Assembly (NCBI RefSeq): GCF_947493865.1
Contig: NZ_CANLTC010000011.1
Location: 1-64,000, forward strand
DNA from: an uncultured Halomonas sp.
Lineage (GTDB): Bacteria > Pseudomonadota > Gammaproteobacteria > Pseudomonadales > Halomonadaceae
Direction of reading: 5' to 3'
DNA length: 64,000 nucleotides
Position 1 is the stretch's first letter. Each line of letters opens with the position of its first letter. Made by a program: the position numbers and the translations under genes. Below are positions 37,449 through 46,106 of this stretch, in pieces. Under the pieces are notes generated by a model. That model was not told the DNA's origin. It did no database searches and was given only the letters and a program-made list of their open reading frames with translations.

Positions 37449-38711
37449 CTATGGGCGGTCCAGTGCCGCCAAGTCAGAAGCGACGGGATCACTGATCACC
37501 TCCTGCAGCTGTGCCCGCGCCTCGAACAGGGCCACGCGATAGTCCTCACGCCTCGGCGAGTCGCTTTCTTGCAGCAGGCGTTGCCCCTCCTTGAGAGGAT
37601 CGACCGGTCGATCATCCACTCTCACTTCGTAATGCAGGTTGGGGCCGGTCGTGAGCCCGGATGCGCCTACCGCGCCCAATGGGTCGCCCGTGATGACCGA
37701 GTCGCCAACCGCAAGCCCGGGAGTGAAGCGACTGAGGTGGGTGTAGCGACTGATGGTGCCCGACGCATGCTCGAGCTCGACGACGCGTCCATATCCTCCC
37801 CGACGTCCAAGAAAGGAGATGCGCCCTGACGCTGCCGCCACCACCGGCGTGCCACGCGGCGCGGCAAGATCGATGCCGTCATGACGGCGGACCCCGCCAT
37901 ACACCGGATGGCGCCGGTTGCCGAACGGGGACGTCAGGCGGGCACCCAGCACCGGGAAACGCAAGGTGTCCTGCAGCTTGCCATCCTTGAACAGCATCAC
38001 TGGCCCGCCCTGACCCTGTGGCCAAACCACCTCCAGCCGCTGTGCCCGACGCACAAGTCCGGCATAGGTCAAGCGTGGATCACCGACTCGTGCACCGTTC
38101 TCGCGGCGCATCTCTTGCCACAGCAGCTGCAGGCGTTCTCCGCCGCTAAGATCTCGGCGAACGTTCATGATGCCAGCCAGCAGGGCCTCGAGATCCGCGG
38201 CGAAGCGTGTCGGTAACGCCGCTGACGCGAGTGCCGCGTAGAGCGAGGACTCGATCACGATCTCGCGCCCTAGCACCCGGGTCTCGGTACGAGGCTGGAC
38301 CACGCGCGCCCTAGGTCGCTCGTCCAGCGTGACAATGTATCGCACGCCGGAGGCCCGCTCGATGGCAACCGAGAGTGGCCGCCCGTCGTCCAGCCTGGTC
38401 AGGCTCACGCGATTGCCTGGCTGCAGCTGCCTCGGATCGAACTTATCGGTCAGGGTGGTGATGGCATGTTGTTGGGTCTCGGCATCGGCGCCCAGGCGGC
38501 GCAACAGGGAGGCGAGCGTGTCGCCGGATGCCACCCTGAGCGTCTTGGTGCTGCCGTCGGGCCGCCGAGCATTCGGCAGAGAGCGGTTCCTCTCCGGCTC
38601 GCCGGTCGACGCCTGGGACGCCGAGGCGAGCCAGGTATTCTCTTGCCAGCTCGCATCCGCCAGCAGGGGGCTCAATCCCAATAGCCCCACCAGCCACCAG
38701 CGTCGCGTCAT
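37449..38711 (-). CDS. M23-family peptidoglycan endopeptidase with a LysM-like domain
   Basis: 420 residues. Signal peptide; OapA/LysM-like region (LRVASGDTLASLLRRLG); LytM domain with HPVYGGVRRHDGIDL (zinc ligands His and Asp) and NLHYEVRVD (H-x-H variant). It resembles MepM-type enzymes that open cross-links for wall growth. ATG 38711 overlaps the stop of the DsbA-like gene (ATGA), so the two are coupled. Confidence 0.9.
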   Translation of the reverse strand: MTRRWWLVGLLGLSPLLADASWQENTWLASASQASTGEPERNRSLPNARRPDGSTKTLRVASGDTLASLLRRLGADAETQQHAITTLTDKFDPRQLQPGNRVSLTRLDDGRPLSVAIERASGVRYIVTLDERPRARVVQPRTETRVLGREIVIESSLYAALASAALPTRFAADLEALLAGIMNVRRDLSGGERLQLLWQEMRRENGARVGDPRLTYAGLVRRAQRLEVVWPQGQGGPVMLFKDGKLQDTLRFPVLGARLTSPFGNRRHPVYGGVRRHDGIDLAAPRGTPVVAAASGRISFLGRRGGYGRVVELEHASGTISRYTHLSRFTPGLAVGDSVITGDPLGAVGASGLTTGPNLHYEVRVDDRPVDPLKEGQRLLQESDSPRREDYRVALFEARAQLQEVISDPVASDLAALDRP

Positions 38712-39376
38712 GAGCCCCCTCCTGCTTCGGAAAGCTCCTCCACCTCTCGCTGAACAGCATCGACCAGCTCCTGCATGCCGAAGGGGTCCAGCTGTTCCTC
38801 ATTGATGAAGAAGGTCGGGGTCTGGCGGATCTGGTTGGCCTTGACGTCTTCCTTGTCCTGCTCGAATACCGCCTGGACCTCAGGGGAATCGAGTTGCTCC
38901 TGCGCCTGGGCGCTGTCCAGCCCGGCCTGGCTGGCGATCTCCAGGATGGCGGCCTCATCGAAGCTGCCGTGGGCCGCCCACTGGTTCTGGCGAGCCAGCA
39001 GTGCCTCCAGCACCGGCTCGAAGCCCCCCTGCAGCCTGGCGGCTTCCAGCACGCGAATGGCCGTTTCTGACACCTCGCCATGGAAGGGGGTATAGCGCAC
39101 CACCAGGCGGACCTGGTCGGGGTAGGTGTTCAGGATTTTCTTGGTGAGCGGATAGAAGGCGCGACAGGCCTCACAGGCCGGATCGAAGAACTCGACGATG
39201 GTGACCGGCGCGTCATCGGGCCCCAGGATCGGCGAATGAGAGCGGACGAGGCTGTTATCGGCCTCACGACTCGCCGACTCCGATGCGGCTCCAACCAACG
39301 AGGGATTCGAAACGGCAACGATAATGGCCACCAGGACCAGCGCGCCCACCAAGATAACAGCCGCACGTCGTATCAT
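38708..39376 (-). CDS. DsbA-family thiol:disulfide protein
   Basis: 222 residues. N-terminal signal anchor (RRAAVILVGALVLVAIIVAV), thioredoxin fold with EFFDPACEACRAFYPLTKKI (redox Cys-x-x-Cys) and the cis-Pro loop IRQTPTFFINEEQ. It belongs to the DsbA/DsbG/ScsC-like group linked to copper tolerance. Start ATG 39376 is preceded by GAGGAAA. Cotranscribed with the M23 peptidase. Confidence 0.9.
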   Translation of the reverse strand: MIRRAAVILVGALVLVAIIVAVSNPSLVGAASESASREADNSLVRSHSPILGPDDAPVTIVEFFDPACEACRAFYPLTKKILNTYPDQVRLVVRYTPFHGEVSETAIRVLEAARLQGGFEPVLEALLARQNQWAAHGSFDEAAILEIASQAGLDSAQAQEQLDSPEVQAVFEQDKEDVKANQIRQTPTFFINEEQLDPFGMQELVDAVQREVEELSEAGGGS

Positions 39377-39662
39377 CTTATTTCCTCACGAGATGATCGG
39401 GTTAACCCACGAAACTCGGCGCGCAGCGAGTGGCCAGGGCCACGCGCCGATACGGCGCCGACGATGAAAGCGTCAAGCTTACAAGCTCTAGCTGGTACAG
39501 GTTCAATACCTGCTTCCCGCGCATCTCCGCAAGGCGTCCGGCGGGTGAGCCATAGCCTGTGGTGGCCAATGCGGCTGCGATGTAACGCCTGCAGCGGATA
39601 CCGATATGCCAATTTTCTCCGAAGCGTCAGGGGAATGGTTCAGCGTTTATGCCGTGCCGAAA
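39377..39662. other. Intergenic region, nothing recognised
   Basis: Divergent region between the DsbA-like gene and the damaged CDF gene. I see no 19-bp-spacer MerR promoter and no ORF of note. Confidence 0.4.
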
Positions 39663-40443
39663 ATGGATTTGACCGTCAGAAGAGCGGACGATCCGCTTGG
39701 CGCTGAACAGTTTTGATGAGCTTCGAACGCTGTCCTTTGACTTATCGAACCGCCGGTTGGAAGTCGTGCATGATGGCGCGGTTGAGCCCATTATCGTGAA
39801 ACTGGCGGCCTTAGGGCTGGAGGCCTCGCTTCAGGAGACTCAAGCCGCCGACCCGGAGAGGATCGAAGTCCTTGAGAGCTCGGCTGACTCTGCTTCTCAG
39901 GAGCCTGGCTCCCTGCGGCTGTTGCTCGGCATCAATGCTCCCATGTTCGTGGTGGAGTTGACTGCTGGTCTGATCGCCCAGTCTACCGGCCTGATCGCGG
40001 ATTCCCTGGACATGTTTGCCGATGCAACCGTCTATGGCCTTGCTCTCTATGCCGTAGGGTACAGTGCGAAAATGCAGGTGCGTGCCGCGCATCTGGCTGG
40101 CGTGCTCCAACTGATTCTGGCTCTCGGCGTCCTCGTAGAAGTGGGGAGGCGCTTTGTATTTGGTAGTGAGCCCGAATCGCTGATGATGATGGCCATTGTG
40201 TTCGTCGCGTTGATTGCTAATACTGGCTGTCTGCTATTGATCTCCAAGCACCGCGGGGGCGGCGCGCATATGCAGGCAAGCTGGATATTCTCGGCCAACG
40301 ATGTGGTCATCAACATGGGCGTCATCGCCGCCGGTGCCTTGGTCGCCTGGACGGGGTCTAGCTATCCGGATCTGCTTATCGGTACCATCGTGGGCCTAAT
40401 CGTCTTCAACGGCGCTCGGCGTATTCTGGCAATCAAGGCGTGA
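39663..40443 (+). pseudogene. CDF-type cation transporter with a broken N-terminal metal-binding domain
   Basis: From TTG 39697 the frame gives the second half of an HMA-like domain (LRTLSFDLSNRRLEVVHDG), then six membrane helices with the CDF metal-site motif IADSLDMFADATVYGLAL and a second one (FSANDVVINMGVIAAGAL). Upstream, an ATG at 39663 begins Met-Asp, but one extra T shifts the frame; restoring it would read Met-Asp-stop-Pro-Ser-Glu-Glu where relatives have M-D-C-P-S-E-E. So the start of the domain and its Cys are gone. The transporter core may still be made from TTG 39697 or be dead. A ZIP gene follows. Confidence 0.75.
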
Positions 40444-40585
40444 GGCCTCACGGTAGCAGCTATTGCTGCCGTGAACACTGGTCGAGGTGGCTTCATGATC
40501 GCGCCAGACCTGTACGACAGCGATGGTGCGAGATCTCGGAGCCAGCAAGGGAGCGTGTCTAGGCATCAACCAAGGAAGGATATTA

Positions 40586-41344
40586 ATGGATAGTATCTGG
40601 CTGGTACTCGGCCTGGCGCTGCTTCCCGCACTAGGCAACTTCAGTGGTGGGCTCGCTGCGGAAGTTTCCTTGACTACCGGGCGCCGTCTCAATTATGCCC
40701 TTCATGGTGCCGCCGGCCTCGTCATTGCGGTGGTGGCAGTTGAAATCATGCCGCGCGTGCTCGAGGGACTCTCAGCTTGGCTAATCGCCCTCGCTTTCGC
40801 GTTGGGCGGCATCGCTTACGTAGGTCTCGAGAAACTTGTCGAGATTATCCAGAAGCGGCAAGACCGGCAGGGAGAGAACGGTCAGTCGAGCGTCTGGATG
40901 ATCTATATCGCCGTGTCCATCGACCTGTTCAGCGATGGTCTCCTGGTCGGGGCGGGGTCTGCGGTCGCGCCGTCGGTTGCGATCATCCTGGCGGCGGGCC
41001 AGGTTCTAGCGGATTTCCCTGAGGGCTTTGCGGCGATCGCCAACATGAAAGACAAAGGGGTTCGCCGCAGCAAGCGCTTGCTGCTCTCTGCCTCCTTTGC
41101 AATTCCCGTGCTCTCGGCAGCCATCTTTGCTTACTTCGTGCTCAGAAACCAACCGGAGGCGTTCAAGCTAGCGGCCTTGACGTTCACGTCAGGTCTTCTT
41201 ACGGTCGCTGCTATCGAAGACATGGTATCCGAGGCGCATGAGAGCGGTGAAGACACCCACGTCTCGCCTCTGGCTTTCATAGGCGGCTTCGTCCTGTTCG
41301 TTCTGGTCTCGGCGGGCTTGGAAGGAGTGGTATCGCAAAGCTAA
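40586..41344 (+). CDS. ZIP family metal transporter
   Basis: 252 residues, about eight membrane helices. Motifs: IAVSIDLFSDGLLVGAG and VLADFPEGFAAIANM, the ZIP helix 4 and 5 signatures with Asp in place of His-Asn. ATG 40586 has AAGGAAGGA upstream. It follows the CDF-type gene. Another ZIP gene (36541-37323) is a distinct subfamily. Similar ZIP genes are often followed by a multicopper oxidase, and a fragment of one indeed lies at 41850-42314. Confidence 0.85.
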   Translation: MDSIWLVLGLALLPALGNFSGGLAAEVSLTTGRRLNYALHGAAGLVIAVVAVEIMPRVLEGLSAWLIALAFALGGIAYVGLEKLVEIIQKRQDRQGENGQSSVWMIYIAVSIDLFSDGLLVGAGSAVAPSVAIILAAGQVLADFPEGFAAIANMKDKGVRRSKRLLLSASFAIPVLSAAIFAYFVLRNQPEAFKLAALTFTSGLLTVAAIEDMVSEAHESGEDTHVSPLAFIGGFVLFVLVSAGLEGVVSQS

Positions 41345-41467
41345 CGGCCACGCTGGTCCCCTTCAGCACAGCCACTGACGTGCTGGCTCGAAGCAATGCA
41401 CCGCCCTTCTCAGGGCGTACCTAATCACGTCTGTCAATGGCCATCAGAACTGACCCACCTATGACCG

Positions 41468-41730
41468 TCAGCTGAGCGTCTTCTGCTTCAGCCGGTAGCT
41501 CTCGCCTCCCAACGTATAACGTATAGAGGTGCGAGTGACGGATGATCCGGTCGATGATCGGTACCGCCACGTTGTCATCGTGGAAGAAATCGCCACAGAC
41601 CAAAGAATCTTCGTTCTTGGGCAGGGCCACCATGACCTACAGCATGGACCTTCCCGAGCCCGACAAGAACTTCGGTGTCGATCTATCAACCTTCTGGAGG
41701 GATGAAGGGTTCGGAGGGGCATAAGCACCC
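41468..41730 (-). pseudogene. Remnant of an IS21-type IstB helper ATPase
   Basis: Two frames of the minus strand show the C-terminal end of IstB: CGDFFHDDNVAVPIIDRIIR and HSHLYT in one, GGESYRLKQKTLS in the next. Relatives read like G-D-D-x-x-A-x-x-I-D-R-L-x-H-H followed by G-E-S-Y-R-L. The ATPase part and istA are missing. The match is from the C-terminal signature only. Confidence 0.5.
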
Positions 41731-41849
41731 CTTCAACCATATAATCCGGATACCCTGAATTCGATGTCGAACTTTTCGGTTGCCATCTTTATCACTGCCA
41801 TTTGTTGCCGCTGAAGTGTCATATTCACGAGGGCCTGTACGGCCTTCAT

Positions 41850-42314
41850 CGTCGATTCCGAGCAGCACCCCCAAATATGAAGAGACGGCACGCTCGCCTC
41901 TGCGCGGCAGTGGGGCGAATGCCCGCTGGCAGGAGTTCGGGATGGTGTTGAATGGCTTCGACACCAATTTCGATGAGGAGAGCGAGCTCTATGCGGTCAA
42001 CACGGTGGCGCATGCCTATGTGAACCGGCCCATCCGCCTCGAACGGGCGCGAACCGCGCGGATCTACCTGATCAACGTCACCAAGTTCGATCCAGTGAAT
42101 TTGCCGCACCTGCATGCCAACTTCTACGACTACTACGATCATGGCACAACTCTGCTCCCACTCTCAGAACTGTGGATATGGTCATACAGTGCCAGGCGCA
42201 GCGGGGTATCCTGGAGTTCTCCTTCGCCAACCATGAGCCCGGGCTTTACATGTTTCACGCCCACCAAAGCGAATTCGTGGAACTCGGCTGGATGAGCCTG
42301 CTCGAGGTGGTCTG
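41850..42314 (+). pseudogene. C-terminal fragment of a multicopper oxidase
   Basis: A plus-strand frame gives FGMVLNGFDTNFDEESELYA, then LINVTKFDPVNLPHLHANFY and DYYDHGTTL, then shifts. The second frame gives VDMVIQCQAQRGILEFSFAN, HEPGLYMFHAHQSEFVELGW and the end SLLEVV. HLHAN and MFHAHQSEF are type 2/3 copper ligands of a multicopper oxidase. The N-terminal half is missing and the frame is broken, so it is dead. It is unlike the intact oxidase at 43139-44722. Confidence 0.8.
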
Positions 42315-42423
42315 ATGCACCGGGAGTGAAGCGGCCTCGCTGGTTTCCGGCATTTCAGTGCTGGGTGGCACCGTCGGTGTGGGGATTATGTACGCCACGG
42401 CCCTGCTCGTGCAGGTGTGACCT

Positions 42424-42500
42424 CGGCATCACTTGCCCGCTGATCGCATCCTTACACGAAGGCTTGGTCAACGGGGAGCGGCGGTTCCCCAGAAATTGGA
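42424..42500 (+). pseudogene. C-terminal scrap of a second merR gene
   Basis: Plus-strand reading [20 protein letters not shown] then FPRN is nearly the C-terminus of MerR (27379-27452). The stop codon has mutated (TGA to TGG) and the rest of the gene is gone. With the adjoining methyltransferase it forms the second copy of a 189-bp direct repeat. Confidence 0.82.
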
Positions 42501-43088
42501 ACCGGCAAATCGCGGGACCTTCGGCAGATAGCCCGTTTCCATCCGCTGGATACGGAAGCCGGCGTGCTCGATGAGCTCGGGGATGGCGCGGTTGAGATGG
42601 CAGCCCCCCGCCACTCTGCGCCACAGAGGGTTGACGCGGTCCTGCCACTGGCGCACGCCCTCGTCGGGGGCCGTGCCGTGTTCGCAGAACAGCAGTTGGC
42701 CACTCGGCTTGAGCACGCGCCGCATCTGCTCGAGCGCTCGGTGCCAGTCGGGGATCGTGCACAGGGTGTAGGTCAGCACCACGGTATCGGCACTGTCGTC
42801 CTCGAGAGGGATCTCCTCCCCCGGCAAGTTCAGCCAGCGAACCTCGAACGGCGCCCCGGCGGCGTGATGGCGGGCCTTGCGGCGCATGCCCGCGGAGGGC
42901 TCGAGTCCCCACACCAGCTCGACACGCTGCGGATCGTAGTGAGGCAGGTTGAGGCCGGAGCCCATGCCAACCTCCAGGACCCGGCCTCGCGCTTGCGGCA
43001 CCACGGCCGCCCGTTGACGCTCGACCACCTCGCTACCGCACGCCAGGTGGAGAAGATGCGGCAGGACGTGCTGCTCGTAAAAGGTCAT
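42468..43088 (-). CDS. Class I SAM-dependent methyltransferase (UbiE-like), mer-linked
   Basis: 206 residues. Motif I VLEVGMGSGLNLPHY, acidic GLEPSAGM, and motifs DTVVLTYTLCTI and LLFCEHG. The substrate is unknown. Its 3' end overlaps the merR relic, and a second damaged copy overlaps the intact merR at 27421, so it seems to have travelled with a mer operon, facing merR. The many His and Cys residues in the active-site side (LCTI, FCEHG, GGCHLNRA) are common in this subfamily. Arsenite or small thiol methylation are possible but not shown. Confidence 0.8.
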   Translation of the reverse strand: MTFYEQHVLPHLLHLACGSEVVERQRAAVVPQARGRVLEVGMGSGLNLPHYDPQRVELVWGLEPSAGMRRKARHHAAGAPFEVRWLNLPGEEIPLEDDSADTVVLTYTLCTIPDWHRALEQMRRVLKPSGQLLFCEHGTAPDEGVRQWQDRVNPLWRRVAGGCHLNRAIPELIEHAGFRIQRMETGYLPKVPRFAGSNFWGTAAPR

Positions 43089-43138
43089 CGGCTATCGCCA
43101 TCCCTTGTGGTTGCTGTGGTCGACATACCGTCGGTTCG

Positions 43139-44722
43139 TTATGCCACTACCTTGTAGTAGCGCATCATGCCGGCATCCTCATGTTCCATGTTGTGGCAAT
43201 GATACATGTACAGCCCCTCGAAGCTTTTGAAGGTCAAGGCGATGCGCACCCGTTCCTCCGGGAACACCAGCACCGTATCGTGCAACCCCGCGTCGATGAT
43301 GCCATCGTGCAGATCTGTCCTGTCACCCGCCGATATCCGCTCCTGAACCTGGAACTGCAGGCCATGGACGTGCATGGGATGCGGCATCATGGTGTTGTTA
43401 ACGAACTCCCAGATTTCCGTCTCCCCCAGCCGGACGATCTCGTCGTCCGCCACCGTCGCGCCCTCCATCCGCCGACCATTAATCGTGAACCCTTGCATCA
43501 TGCGCATGCCCAGCTCGAAGCGACGAACCGGCGTATCGGCCTGCACCGGGGAAGTCGGCAAATCCTCGGCCAGCCGCTCCGGCAAGGCTCTCGAATCGTT
43601 CACCCGTGCGACGATATCGAAGGTGACCAGCGTGAGCCGCTCGCTCCCCATCATGTCACCCATCATCCCTCGGCCCATCATGCCACCGCCCCCCATCATC
43701 TCCCTTCCGCCCATCATCTCGAGTTGGTATGCCTCGCTCACGAGTTGCACGGAGTCACCAGGTTCGGTATCGCCGAAATCGACCCACAGGTCGACCCGCT
43801 GGGCCGGCGCCAGGGTGACCGAGCGGCGCCGCTCGGGCTCGGCGAGCAAGCCACCGTCGGTGCCAATGACGGTCACCGCCCGGCCACCGCTCCAGGCCAG
43901 CTTGTAGATGCGCGAGTTGGAACCGTTGAGCAGACGCAATCGATAAGACTGTGTGGACACCTCGCGTCGCGCGTCCGGATGGCCGTTCACCAGCACCTGC
44001 TCGCCACGAAAACCCCGCATGCGGGTCATCATCGCCCCCATGTCACTGCCGATGTACTGAAGCGCGTTGTCATCGGTAAAGGTACGATCCTGCAGGATGA
44101 GCACCAGCTCCCGCTCCCCGTCGGGCAGTCCGAGAGCACGCTCGGTGTCGTCGCTAATGATCAGCGGACCGGCAAGGCCGGCGTAGCTCTGAGGGCCGAC
44201 TCGGCCGCCATCGGGGCCATGGGGATGGGGGTGATACCAGTACAGGCCGGCGCGATCAACGACATCGAAGGCGACCGTCGTGCTCGTCCCCGGTTCGATC
44301 GGCAGGCGCGGCTGGCCGTCCACGTTCGGCGGCACGTGCAGGCCATGCCAGTGCACGGTGGTGTCTTCGAGGAGCCCGTTGTCGATGCGTACACGCACAC
44401 GCTGGCCACGGTGCAGACGGATAAGCGGGCCCGCATAGCTCTCGCCCACCGGCGTCAGGGTCTCGTTGGGCCCGGCGACTCGCTCGGCCGTGTAGCGCCA
44501 GACGTCGCTCGGCACGCCGGGCAGGATCGGCACCTTGGCGGGGTGGGCTCGCAAACGCAAATCAACGTCGAAGGGGCCCTCCATGGTCGTCGACGCGGAC
44601 GCCGCCAGCGAACGGGAACGTCCCCCTCCAAACCACACCCCGGCGGCCGCCAGAGTCGATAGCGCCGCCACCCCACCGATTCGGCGTAATACGCTACGTC
44701 GTTGCAGGTCGACATTGTCCAT
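43139..44722 (-). CDS. Multicopper oxidase (CueO/CopA-like), Tat-exported
   Basis: 527 residues. Tat signal RRSVLRRIGGVAALSTLAAAG; copper ligands HWHGLHV, YWYHPHPHG, MPHPMHVHG and MYHCHNMEHEDAGM. A Met-rich insert (MMGGREMMGGGGMMGRGMMG, residues about 350-370) probably gathers Cu(I), as in CueO. It oxidises Cu(I) to Cu(II) in the periplasm. ATG 44722 has GAGGAGGG upstream. The nearest upstream element is a broken cueR-like gene with a good CueR-type promoter. Confidence 0.93.
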   Translation of the reverse strand: MDNVDLQRRSVLRRIGGVAALSTLAAAGVWFGGGRSRSLAASASTTMEGPFDVDLRLRAHPAKVPILPGVPSDVWRYTAERVAGPNETLTPVGESYAGPLIRLHRGQRVRVRIDNGLLEDTTVHWHGLHVPPNVDGQPRLPIEPGTSTTVAFDVVDRAGLYWYHPHPHGPDGGRVGPQSYAGLAGPLIISDDTERALGLPDGERELVLILQDRTFTDDNALQYIGSDMGAMMTRMRGFRGEQVLVNGHPDARREVSTQSYRLRLLNGSNSRIYKLAWSGGRAVTVIGTDGGLLAEPERRRSVTLAPAQRVDLWVDFGDTEPGDSVQLVSEAYQLEMMGGREMMGGGGMMGRGMMGDMMGSERLTLVTFDIVARVNDSRALPERLAEDLPTSPVQADTPVRRFELGMRMMQGFTINGRRMEGATVADDEIVRLGETEIWEFVNNTMMPHPMHVHGLQFQVQERISAGDRTDLHDGIIDAGLHDTVLVFPEERVRIALTFKSFEGLYMYHCHNMEHEDAGMMRYYKVVA

Positions 44723-44819
44723 GATTTTTCCCTCCTCTTCACGATGGTCGGTGGGCCACAAACGGGGGCTTTTTCCATGACGAACCCTTTGTTGCGCAAG
44801 AACGCTCACTATCCTACCA

Positions 44820-45023
44820 AGGCGTGAACAATTGGCGCGTCCGTTTCATCAAGAATTCGAGGTCCCGGGCTCGGCGTATGAATCGCAGAAAATGGATGTC
44901 CTGCGATATTGACGATAGTCGTTCTCCCTACGCCATAGCGCAGGAAACAGACCAATTTTCTCGTAGTAGCGGATCAGCTTGGCTGGGACACCGGTCCAAC
45001 CTGCTCACATCACCGATGTTCAT
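44820..45023 (-). pseudogene. Broken cueR-like MerR-family regulator
   Basis: Starts MNIGDVSRL, then shifts frame into TGVPAKLIRYYEKIGLFPAL and DYRQYRRTSI, and shifts back to DIHFLRFIRRARDLEF. At least two frameshifts, and the metal-binding C-terminus is missing. Its promoter (45067-45097) still looks intact. It lies between that promoter and the multicopper oxidase. Confidence 0.85.
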
Positions 45024-45066
45024 GGATAACGTTCTCATCGACTTCTGTTCAATACATGACATGAAA

Positions 45067-45097
45067 ACGATAAACCTTATAGCAATGGGAAGGTCAA
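45067..45097 (-). promoter_or_regulatory. CueR-type promoter/operator
   Basis: Minus strand: -35 TTGACC, spacer TTCCCATTGCTATAAGGTT (19 bases), -10 TATCGT. The dyad ACCTTCC...ATAAGGT matches CueR operators. It reads toward the broken cueR-like gene and, beyond it, the multicopper oxidase and methyltransferase. Confidence 0.88.
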
Positions 45098-45125
45098 GAG
45101 CGGGCAATGCAGGCGTCTGTGTTGG

Positions 45126-45848
45126 CTATCCCAGTGTCGCCAGGGAGGGGAACAGGTCGACCATGATGCTGGAAAGCCGTGTCATGGTGCCCGAGACGAT
45201 GGCAATACCCATGAGGATGACGATCGTCCCGGCGACCGGTCGAGCATAGGCGCTCCACCGTCCCAGGCGTTGCCGATGCAGGGCAAATCGATTGATCAGC
45301 AGGGTGCTGGCAAGAAACGGTAGCGCCAAGCCCAGGGAATATGTACTCAAGTAGATCATGCCGGCCTGGGCACTGGCAGTACTGGAGGTGGCCATCAGGA
45401 TGGCACCCAGGATAGGGCCAATACAGGGTGTCCAGCCGATAGCGAAGGAGACCCCGAACACCGTTGCCGACAGTGGGGAGCCGCCCTGAACGCTTGGAGT
45501 GAACTGAAGGGTACGCTGGAACAGCGAAAACCGGAACACACCGGTCATGAACAGGCCCAGCACGATCACCACCGACCCGGCGACCCAGTTGAATTCCTGA
45601 CGATACCCCCGCATCAGTTGACCGATACCACTGGCGCCAAGCCCCAGCAAGATAAACACAATGCTGAAGCCGAAGACGAAGAAGACGCTGAGGATCATGG
45701 CCTCCAGACGTCTATCGGCCTTGCCGGCGCTCCCGCCCGTGACCACCGACAGGTAGGCCGGTAACAGCGGCAGCGTGCAGGGCGAGAAGAAGGAGACCAA
45801 CCCGCCGGCGAAAGCACCGAATAAACCGATAGAAGAGAGAGATTCCAA
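45126..45848 (-). CDS. CcdA-like thiol-reductant transporter
   Basis: 240 residues, six membrane helices, with the paired redox cysteines in SFFSPCTLPLLPAYLSVV and FAIGWTPCIGPILGAIL. CcdA passes electrons from cytoplasmic thioredoxin to periplasmic thiol proteins such as CcmG/TlpA. A second, different CcdA lies at 57690-58433. It reads away from the peroxiredoxin operon. Confidence 0.9.
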   Translation of the reverse strand: MESLSSIGLFGAFAGGLVSFFSPCTLPLLPAYLSVVTGGSAGKADRRLEAMILSVFFVFGFSIVFILLGLGASGIGQLMRGYRQEFNWVAGSVVIVLGLFMTGVFRFSLFQRTLQFTPSVQGGSPLSATVFGVSFAIGWTPCIGPILGAILMATSSTASAQAGMIYLSTYSLGLALPFLASTLLINRFALHRQRLGRWSAYARPVAGTIVILMGIAIVSGTMTRLSSIMVDLFPSLATLG

Positions 45849-46035
45849 GGCATTACGCTTCCTGGGGCGGTATCAACATGCGAGACGTGAACCGGTCTGT
45901 GACCGACTGCCTGCTACGGTATTCAGTTCGGCAAATGATTCTAGATTCTAAAGGGTGTGTCCGCCTCCAGGTCAACCATGAATAAATGACTATCCATATA
46001 ATCTAACGGGATACCACTTCTCCCTTCGAAAGCCC

Positions 46036-46066
46036 TTGACCTTAAAGTTGACTTTAAAGTTATCGT
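46036..46066 (+). promoter_or_regulatory. MerR-type promoter/operator of the peroxiredoxin-merR-copA operon
   Basis: -35 TTGACC, spacer TTAAAGTTGACTTTAAAGT (19 bases), -10 TATCGT. The spacer is a near-perfect dyad (TTAAAGT/ACTTTAA). Same -35 and -10 as the CueR-type promoter at 45067-45097. The first gene starts 41 bases downstream. Confidence 0.88.
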
Positions 46067-46106
46067 GCATAGTGCATCATCCCATATACCCCGATACAAG
46101 GAGAGA

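Noticed and set aside
43181..44662. Long plus-strand ORF of 493 residues antisense to the multicopper oxidase
   Set aside because: His-rich, low-complexity translation typical of the antisense of GC-rich copper genes; no ribosome site, and the opposite strand encodes a clear oxidase.
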